A stretch of 64,000 bases of DNA from contig NZ_LN852696.1 in NCBI RefSeq assembly GCF_001244545.1, positions 930,001-994,000 of the forward strand, given 5' to 3'. The notes under the pieces are model-generated. The model worked only from the letters and a program-made list of their open reading frames with translations, ran no database searches and was not told the DNA's origin. The position numbers were made by a program, and so were the translations under genes. Positions 58,916 through 64,000 of this stretch are shown here, piece after piece. Source of the DNA: Candidatus Stoquefichus sp. SB1 (GTDB taxonomy: Bacteria; Bacillota_I; Bacilli_A; Erysipelotrichales; Coprobacillaceae). The stretch's first letter is position 1; every line of letters begins with the position of its first letter.

Positions 58916-59338
58916 ATGAAAAAGTTTTTATGTGTTTTACTTCTTTTACTTAGTGGCTGTCATTCGAATCCGCAATATTATTTATATGTTTATTATGCGA
59001 AAACATGTCCCGTTTGTCAGTCATTTATAAAGCATGTGATTCCTCAATTAGAAACAGAATATGGTCAAACAATGGAAATTATAGAAATGGACATTGATGA
59101 AGAAGCTTCATTAGATGCCTATGCAAAAACATGTAGTTTATTAGAAAATTATTATTTTGATGGTGATTCAGGAAGTGTACCATTCATTGTATTAGATGGT
59201 TACTTTGCAAAAGTTGGATATGATATTGGTGAAAGTCAACTGATGATAGATGCGATTAAGAGTGCTATTGCTGGTAAAGACCTTCCATCAAATATCACAG
59301 ATATATATTATTTTCAAACAGGAAAGACATTTCATTAA
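58916..59338 (+). CDS. thioredoxin-like lipoprotein with CPVC motif (second of tandem pair)
   Basis: 140 residues, paralogue of the preceding protein. Lipobox LLSGC (Cys15), then YLYVYYAKTCPVCQSFIKHV with CPVC, DIDEEA, and SVPFIVLDGYFAKVGYDIGES. Here SVP supplies the cis-Pro expected opposite the active site, which the first copy lacks. ATG 58916 directly follows the previous stop (TAGATG), so translation is coupled. The pair probably forms a redox relay at the membrane surface (inference). Confidence 0.77.
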   Translation: MKKFLCVLLLLLSGCHSNPQYYLYVYYAKTCPVCQSFIKHVIPQLETEYGQTMEIIEMDIDEEASLDAYAKTCSLLENYYFDGDSGSVPFIVLDGYFAKVGYDIGESQLMIDAIKSAIAGKDLPSNITDIYYFQTGKTFH

Positions 59339-59358
59339 CATTAAGGAGGAATTTTATT

Positions 59359-60060
59359 ATGTCAACACCACACAATCAAGCAGAATTTGGAGAAATAGCA
59401 AAAACAGTTTTAATGCCAGGAGATCCTTTGCGAGCAAAATTTTTAGCTGAAACTTATCTTGAAGATGTCAAACAGTTTAATGCAGTTAGAAATATGTTAG
59501 GGTATACTGGTACATATCACGGTAAGAAAGTTTCTATCATGGGTTCTGGAATGGGACAGCCATCTATTGGTATTTATTCTTATGAACTCTTTAAGCAATA
59601 TGGAGTAGAAGCCATTATTCGTATTGGATCTTGTGGCTCTTTTCAAAAAGATGTTCATTTAAGAGATATTATTATTGTACAAGGTGCTTGTACTGATAGC
59701 CGTTTTGCCCATCAGTATGAACTTCCAGGAACATATTCAGCAATTAGTTCATATGACTTACTTGAAAATGCAGTCATGAAATCTAAAGAAAAAGAATTAA
59801 CATATCATGTTGGAAATATTTTATCATCTGATATTTTCTATCATGCTGATCAAGGGACAACTGAAAAATGGGCGTCAATGGGATGCTTAGGAGTTGAAAT
59901 GGAATCTTATGCCTTATTTGCAACAGCTGCTCATTTAAATAAAAAAGCATTAACATTATTAACTGTTTCTGATTCACTCGTAACTAGTGAAGAAACAACA
60001 GCTCAAGAGCGTGAAAAAACATTTACTGCGATGATGGAAGTTGCATTGGAGATTGCCTAA
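59359..60060 (+). CDS. deoD: purine-nucleoside phosphorylase DeoD
   Basis: 233 residues, standard length for hexameric PNP. MPGDPLRAKF (phosphate site), GSGMGQPSIGIY, RIGSCGSF, VEMESYALF (ribose site) and the catalytic Asp in TVSDSLVTSE. It splits purine (deoxy)nucleosides to base and (deoxy)ribose-1-phosphate. AAGGAGG precedes ATG 59359. The stop overlaps the next start (TAATG), so the HAD gene is coupled. Confidence 0.96.
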   Translation: MSTPHNQAEFGEIAKTVLMPGDPLRAKFLAETYLEDVKQFNAVRNMLGYTGTYHGKKVSIMGSGMGQPSIGIYSYELFKQYGVEAIIRIGSCGSFQKDVHLRDIIIVQGACTDSRFAHQYELPGTYSAISSYDLLENAVMKSKEKELTYHVGNILSSDIFYHADQGTTEKWASMGCLGVEMESYALFATAAHLNKKALTLLTVSDSLVTSEETTAQEREKTFTAMMEVALEIA

Positions 60061-60671
60061 TGACACAAAAGGTTGCACTCTTTGATTTTGATAATACGGT
60101 TGCTAAAGGAAATTCCATAACACGTTTATTAAAATATGATCTCGCTAAACATCCATGGCATTTTTTCTACTTTTTGAAGGTCGCATTCTATTACTGTCTT
60201 TATTTATTACATCTTTCTTCATTTGAAAAAGCGAAATCAGCGATTTTGTTTCCACTTAATTATATGAGTGATGAAGAACTTTCTGATTTTTATAATCAAG
60301 TAATTGTGCCTACATATTATCAAAATGTAGTTGCAGAAATGTATAAAAAGAAAGAGGAAGGCTACCTTGTAATTTTGTGTACTGCATCAGTGGAAGCATA
60401 TATGCAATACAATCAATTACCTATTGATTGTCTGCTTGCGACACAAACCCAACCTGATTCTTGTCAGGTTATTGGAAAAAATTGCAAAGATCATGAAAAA
60501 ATTAATCGTATTCAATGTTATTTAAAATCTTTAAATATGGAAATAGATTATGATCATTCTTATGGATATTCAGATTCAGATTCTGATATTCCTATGTTGT
60601 CACTTGTGAAACATAAAAAAAGAGTCTTATTAAAGACTGGAGAAATGGTTGATTTTATTCCAAAAAAATAA
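60060..60671 (+). CDS. HAD-IB family phosphatase
   Basis: 203 residues. Motif I LFDFDNTVAKGNS (Asp nucleophile), helical cap, motif II LCTASVEAYM, motif III Lys near NCKDHEKINR, motif IV GYSDSDSDIPML. This is the SerB/CicA-like HAD-IB subfamily. Substrate unknown; coupling with deoD might suggest a nucleotide or sugar phosphate, but that is inference. Confidence 0.88.
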   Translation: MTQKVALFDFDNTVAKGNSITRLLKYDLAKHPWHFFYFLKVAFYYCLYLLHLSSFEKAKSAILFPLNYMSDEELSDFYNQVIVPTYYQNVVAEMYKKKEEGYLVILCTASVEAYMQYNQLPIDCLLATQTQPDSCQVIGKNCKDHEKINRIQCYLKSLNMEIDYDHSYGYSDSDSDIPMLSLVKHKKRVLLKTGEMVDFIPKK

Positions 60672-60698
60672 TGGATATACCTGGTATATCCATTATTT
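60669..60698. terminator. bidirectional terminator between HAD and DUF378 genes
   Basis: Near-perfect palindrome centred on 60682 (ATGGATATACC-T-GGTATATCCAT) with flanking AAAATA/TATTTT. It provides stem and T tract for both converging genes. Confidence 0.85.
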
Positions 60699-60890
60699 TG
60701 TATCTAAGTCTGTAAACAGTAACATAATGTTAATGATTCCAGCGATACCAACAATCATATAGATAATAGCACTTAACAATGAAGTCCCAAAAATACTTTC
60801 TACGAGGTTAAAATTGAATAAACCAATCAAACCCCAATTAATGGCACCAATGATTGTAAAGACTAAAGCAATCTTTTGTATAACGTTCAT
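60693..60890 (-). CDS. DUF378 small membrane protein (YuzA-like)
   Basis: 65 residues. Two membrane helices (IALVFTIIGAINWGLIGLF and SAIIYMIVGIAGIINIMLLF) with the conserved GAINWGLIGLFNFNLV signature of DUF378. AGGAGGAG precedes ATG 60890. Function of the family unknown; it is common in Firmicutes. Confidence 0.93.
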   Translation of the reverse strand: MNVIQKIALVFTIIGAINWGLIGLFNFNLVESIFGTSLLSAIIYMIVGIAGIINIMLLFTDLDTK

Positions 60891-60932
60891 AATTTACTCC
60901 TCCTAGTGATAGTATAACCAAACATTGCATCT

Positions 60933-60969
60933 TTATTCATAAAACATGACATTATTCATAAAATATGAC
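60933..60969. repeat. tandem 18-bp direct repeat in the divergent DUF378/LolA-like promoter region
   Basis: TTATTCATAAAACATGAC (60933-60950) and TTATTCATAAAATATGAC (60952-60969) match at 17 of 18 bases with a 19-bp period. They fill most of the 90-bp gap between the divergent starts, a likely regulator-binding site for either gene. Confidence 0.6.
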
Positions 60970-60980
60970 GAGGAGGAATA

Positions 60981-61970
60981 ATGATGAATAAGAAATATAT
61001 TGCAATTGTTGTAAGTGTCGTGGTTGTGTTGATTGGAGGATTTTGTTTTTTTAAATTTAAATCATCGTCACTAGACAAGTTGATGAAAGAAGCTAATGCA
61101 TATAAAAGCTATCAACTCGTCTGTAACATGGAAATGTTAGAAAATGATGAATTGAAATCTTATCAAGTGACATCAACTTATGGGAAAATTGATGATAAAG
61201 ATTATTATAAAGTTGAACTCTATGATAAATCTTTAAATCAAGCACAGGTGATTGTTAGAAATGATGATGGAGTTTTTGTTTTAACACCATCTTTAAATCA
61301 GGCATTTCAATTTAAAAGTGAGTGGCCAAATAACTCTCCAAAGCCATACATCTATCAATCATTATTATCATTTTTAAAAGATCATAAACCTGAAAAAGTA
61401 AAAGATGGCTATGTTGTCAATGGGGATATGACTTATGAAAATGATGAGCGTGTTAAAACTCAGGAAGTGAAATTTGATAAAGAATTAAAGCCAGTTTATG
61501 TAACTGTATATGATCAAGATGGAACTGAAGTTATTAAATTAACGGTGACATCTTTTAAAGCAAATGAAGATATTAAAAAAGATGCATTTGTTCAAGACAA
61601 TATTATGAAGGAAACTAAAAATCAATATACGACAACATCTGCTTTACCACTATATCCAGTTGCTTTAATGGGATCTACATTAGAGAATGAAAAAGTATCA
61701 AAAATTGATAATACAACAAATCATATTTTAAAATTTACGGGCGATAAATCATTTACAATTATTGAAAGTGCTTCAACAACAAATGATAAAGTGAATGTAC
61801 AAACCATAAACAGTGATATGATAGATTTAATTGATGGTGTTGCTTTTCATGATGATAATCAAATGACATATGTTTCTTCTGGTGTTGTTTGTTCACTCTA
61901 TTCTAACGATTTAACAAAAGAAGAAATGATTGCAGTTTTATCAAGTATGCAATCATCACAAGTAAAATAG
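60981..61970 (+). CDS. LolA-fold/GerS-like membrane-anchored protein
   Basis: 329 residues. N-terminal membrane anchor (YIAIVVSVVVVLIGGFCFF) without an obvious lipobox, so uncleaved anchoring is likely. The exported part has the LolA/GerS-like pattern: LDKLMKEANAYKSYQLVCNM, then repeated short beta strands (YYKVELYDKSLNQAQVIVR, DGVFVLTPSLNQAFQFKSEW), KPEKVKDGYVVNGD, and a C-terminal half typical of the clostridial GerS group. In Clostridioides, gerS sits next to alr2, and here alanine racemase follows. AGGAGG precedes ATG 60981. Confidence 0.65.
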   Translation: MMNKKYIAIVVSVVVVLIGGFCFFKFKSSSLDKLMKEANAYKSYQLVCNMEMLENDELKSYQVTSTYGKIDDKDYYKVELYDKSLNQAQVIVRNDDGVFVLTPSLNQAFQFKSEWPNNSPKPYIYQSLLSFLKDHKPEKVKDGYVVNGDMTYENDERVKTQEVKFDKELKPVYVTVYDQDGTEVIKLTVTSFKANEDIKKDAFVQDNIMKETKNQYTTTSALPLYPVALMGSTLENEKVSKIDNTTNHILKFTGDKSFTIIESASTTNDKVNVQTINSDMIDLIDGVAFHDDNQMTYVSSGVVCSLYSNDLTKEEMIAVLSSMQSSQVK

Positions 61971-61990
61971 GGTCTTGACCCTATTTTTTC
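61964..61990 (+). terminator. terminator overlapping the LolA-like 3' end
   Basis: AAAATAGGGTC (61964-61974) and GACCCTATTTT (61977-61987) form a perfect 11-bp stem with TT loop and T tail. The stop codon lies in the left arm. Confidence 0.85.
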
Positions 61991-62019
61991 TTGAAAAAAA
62001 ATGGTCTTTAGACTATACT
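61991..62019 (+). promoter_or_regulatory. alanine racemase promoter
   Basis: TTGAAA (61991-61996), 17-bp spacer, TATACT (62014-62019), 24 bases before ATG 62044. The preceding terminator means alr is mainly expressed from here. Confidence 0.75.
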
Positions 62020-62043
62020 AGAACAATGAAAAGGGGTGTTATT

Positions 62044-63120
62044 ATGACACATTATCGTGATACGTATGCAGTCATTCGTTTAGATTATCTGCAAGATAAT
62101 GTTGAATTATTATATCAAAAGGTTCAAAAACCAATGATGGCGATTATTAAAGCCAATGCATATGGACATGGTTATCAAGAAGTGGCAACGATGCTCAAAT
62201 CTCATCCACATATATCTATGTTTGGAGTTGCAACTTTAAAGGAAGCTATTGATTTAAGAAGAATTGGTGTTGAAAAAGATATTTTGGTTTTAGGTGCTAT
62301 TCCTCTAGAAGATTTAGATGAAGTGATTGCTAATAATATTAGTTTAACATTGTATTCAAAAGATTATATGCTAGAAATGATTGAATCTTTTCATGGTTTA
62401 CAACCAGTGAAAGTGCATCTTAAAATAGATACAGGAATGAATAGACTTGGGTTAAAGTCTAAGAGTGAATTTGAAGAAGTACTTCATACTTGTCAAAAAT
62501 CTATTTTTCAAGTTGATGGAGTTTTTACACATTTTGCATCAGCAGATGATGAATTGCAAAATGATGCCTATGAAGAGCAATTAAAGAAGTTTTATGAAAT
62601 TATAGGTGATCATTCATTTCAATATATTCATTGTCAAAATTCAGCTGCTATGATGTATCATAATGATGAAAAATCTAATATTGCTAGAATTGGAATTGCT
62701 ATGTATGGAGTGGATCCAGCTGGCGAAGAGTCACAAGAATTAAAACAAGTTATGTCGCTTTATACAAAAGTAACAATGGTTAAAAAAGTGGCAAAAGGTG
62801 AACGTATTGGTTATGGATTGACTTATACTGCTGATCAAGATGAGTATATTGCGACAGTGCCAATTGGTTATGCTGATGGTTTTATTCGTGCCAATCAGGG
62901 ACGTGAAGTTTATATAAATGGTCATTATTATCCAATTGTTGGAAGAATCTGTATGGATCAAATGATGATAAGAGTTGATGAAACAATCAAAGTCCATGAT
63001 TTAATAGAAATTTTTGGTGAACATTTGAGTCTTTCAAGAATGGCGAAAGAACTGCATACCATTCCTTATGAAATTACATGTTTAGTAAGTGAACGTGTTG
63101 AAAGAGTTTATCAGAAATAA
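62044..63120 (+). CDS. alr: alanine racemase
   Basis: 358 residues from ATG 62044 (AAGGGGTG upstream); the longer open frame overlaps the promoter. PLP Lys36 in AIIKANAYGHGY, VHLKIDTGMNRLG, IARIGIAMYGVDP, and the catalytic Tyr region KGERIGYGLTYTA. RICMDQMMIRV is conserved near the C-terminus. It supplies D-alanine for peptidoglycan. Proximity to a GerS-like gene is discussed there. Confidence 0.97.
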   Translation: MTHYRDTYAVIRLDYLQDNVELLYQKVQKPMMAIIKANAYGHGYQEVATMLKSHPHISMFGVATLKEAIDLRRIGVEKDILVLGAIPLEDLDEVIANNISLTLYSKDYMLEMIESFHGLQPVKVHLKIDTGMNRLGLKSKSEFEEVLHTCQKSIFQVDGVFTHFASADDELQNDAYEEQLKKFYEIIGDHSFQYIHCQNSAAMMYHNDEKSNIARIGIAMYGVDPAGEESQELKQVMSLYTKVTMVKKVAKGERIGYGLTYTADQDEYIATVPIGYADGFIRANQGREVYINGHYYPIVGRICMDQMMIRVDETIKVHDLIEIFGEHLSLSRMAKELHTIPYEITCLVSERVERVYQK

Positions 63121-63121
63121 A

Positions 63122-63541
63122 ATGAAAATTAATTTTTATGAACCTATTCATGGAGACTATCTTCAATATGTTGTGATGATATGTCACTATCAGGGAAAAT
63201 GGGTTTTCTGTCAGCATCATACACGTCAGACACTTGAGTTGCCTGGTGGTCATCGTGAAGAGGGTGAAGATAACCTTACAGCAGCTAAACGTGAACTTTA
63301 TGAAGAAACAGGAGCTATTCAATATCATATCAAACCATTATGTGAATATTCAGTTGTCGATGATAATCAGAAAGAGAGTTTTGGGATGTTATATGATGTT
63401 GAAATTCTTGAGTTAGAATCACAATTACATTATGAAATTGCAAAAGTTGTACTTATGGATGAATTACCAAAACACTGGACTTATCCTGATATTCAACCTT
63501 ATTTAATCCAACATTATCAAATGATGAAAGAAAATGGCTAA
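63122..63541 (+). CDS. Nudix hydrolase
   Basis: 139 residues. Nudix box (GX5EX7REUXEEXGU) visible as GHREEGEDNLTAAKRELYEE followed by TGA. Beta strands flank it (YVVMICHYQGKWVFCQH). ATG 63122 lies one base after the alr stop; an upstream GTG (63089) would overlap alr. It hydrolyses a nucleoside diphosphate-linked substrate, possibly oxidised or damaged nucleotides. Substrate not predictable. Confidence 0.92.
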   Translation: MKINFYEPIHGDYLQYVVMICHYQGKWVFCQHHTRQTLELPGGHREEGEDNLTAAKRELYEETGAIQYHIKPLCEYSVVDDNQKESFGMLYDVEILELESQLHYEIAKVVLMDELPKHWTYPDIQPYLIQHYQMMKENG

Positions 63542-63561
63542 TGTCATTTCTTTTTTTGCAT

Positions 63562-63588
63562 AAAAAAACCATCATTTAAAGATGATGG
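63562..63588 (-). terminator. terminator of the thioredoxin-like gene at the right edge
   Basis: CCATCAT (63569-63575) and ATGATGG (63582-63588) form a 7-bp stem with a 6-nt loop. On the minus strand a T run follows (complement of 63562-63568). Confidence 0.7.
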
Positions 63589-63592
63589 AATT

Positions 63593-64000
63593 CTATTTAA
63601 AATTCTCTTTTACAAAATCATAGAGAGAGTAATATTGCATTGCGCCTTCTTTTTTTGCTACCATTTTACCTTCTTTTATAATAAATGTCACAGGATAAGA
63701 AACTTCAGATTCAAATGTTTTTTTAACATAATCTTCTAATTTATCTACATCAGCTGTATTTAAATAGTAGAAAGGTGTAGATCTATTCTTTGTTGTATAT
63801 TTTGTCATAATACTTTGATAACCTTGAACAGTCGTATTGCTAGCATCCCCTAATACAACAACAAAGTCCTCTTTACTTTCAATCATTTGTGTTAATTTAT
63901 CCTGACTAATTGTCTTATAGTCTTTGAATGTCGCTTGACGATATATAAATAGTCCTAAAAAGATGACAAGTACTAATCCAAAGACACTAATTTCCTTAGC
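63593..64000 (-). CDS. membrane-anchored thioredoxin-fold protein lacking CXXC (partial, 5' end beyond window)
   Basis: The frame is open from 63593 to the window edge (136 codons) and continues upstream, so the ATG at 63886 is internal. A membrane helix (ISVFGLVLVIFLGLFIY) is followed by a thioredoxin-like unit: KEDFVVVLGDASNTTVQGYQ, PFYYLNTADVDKLE, YPVTFIIKEGKMV with the cis-Pro. The usual CXXC position reads SNTT, so it cannot carry out dithiol exchange. It resembles bacteriocin-accessory/thioredoxin-like membrane proteins. The true start is not visible. Confidence 0.7.
   Translation of the reverse strand, partial: AKEISVFGLVLVIFLGLFIYRQATFKDYKTISQDKLTQMIESKEDFVVVLGDASNTTVQGYQSIMTKYTTKNRSTPFYYLNTADVDKLEDYVKKTFESEVSYPVTFIIKEGKMVAKKEGAMQYYSLYDFVKENFK

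Overview
The window is AT-rich DNA with dense operons, strong Shine-Dalgarno sites and many hairpin-plus-U-tract terminators. It contains class III (oxygen-sensitive) ribonucleotide reductase, two-subunit iron-sulfur fumarase, a cdaA-cdaR-glmM operon, HPr-like and RpiR regulators, and membrane-anchored lipoproteins with no outer-membrane genes. This fits a low-GC anaerobic Firmicute, most likely an Erysipelotrichia/Coprobacillaceae-type gut bacterium. The taxonomic guess is inference; no rRNA is present.

Positions 1 to about 20.9 kb are the right-hand part of a prophage of a siphovirus with HK97-type head genes. The order is: small early/middle genes, an ArpU/RinA-like late regulator, HNH endonuclease, a G/C-tract region that looks like the cos site, small and large terminase, portal, ClpP-like prohead protease, major capsid, four connector/neck genes, major tail protein, tail-chaperone pair joined by a -1 frameshift signal, tape measure, distal tail protein, a 1739-residue tail/receptor protein ending in a self-cleaving S74 chaperone, holin-like membrane proteins, an NlpC/P60 endolysin, and one small gene with its own promoter. 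The integrase, repressor and attL lie outside the window to the left. The phage abuts the 3' end of a tRNA-Trp gene, the probable attachment site.

Positions 21.0-38.7 kb are host chromosome: tRNA-Trp and tRNA-Glu (minus strand), a degenerate rhodanese, an HPr paralogue without its catalytic histidine, nrdDG, a CmpB-type membrane protein, a hydrolase, HAD phosphatase, EamA exporter, M19 dipeptidase, a surface protein with a decayed sorting signal, a fumarase operon next to two RpiR regulators and a threonine aldolase-like enzyme, HU, a flavodoxin-like protein, then on the minus strand a sigma-factor operon (His-rich secreted protein, ECF sigma factor, RsgI-like anti-sigma) preceded by a textbook ECF promoter, and a stand-alone PduL phosphotransacylase.

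Positions 38.9-64 kb hold gltBD (glutamate synthase), cdaA-cdaR-glmM (c-di-AMP and cell-wall precursor synthesis), two two-component systems (the second drives an ABC exporter through a visible direct-repeat operator), an NfeD/stomatin pair, two tandem CPVC thioredoxin-like lipoproteins, deoD with a HAD phosphatase, a DUF378 protein, a LolA/GerS-like protein followed by alanine racemase, a Nudix hydrolase, and the 3' part of a membrane-anchored thioredoxin-fold protein lacking CXXC that runs off the right edge.

The most unusual items are the His-rich ECF sigma/RsgI operon, the HPr paralogue with Tyr in place of the phosphorylated His, the tail protein with an EF-hand/dockerin-like insert, and the complete -1 frameshift cassette in the tail chaperone.
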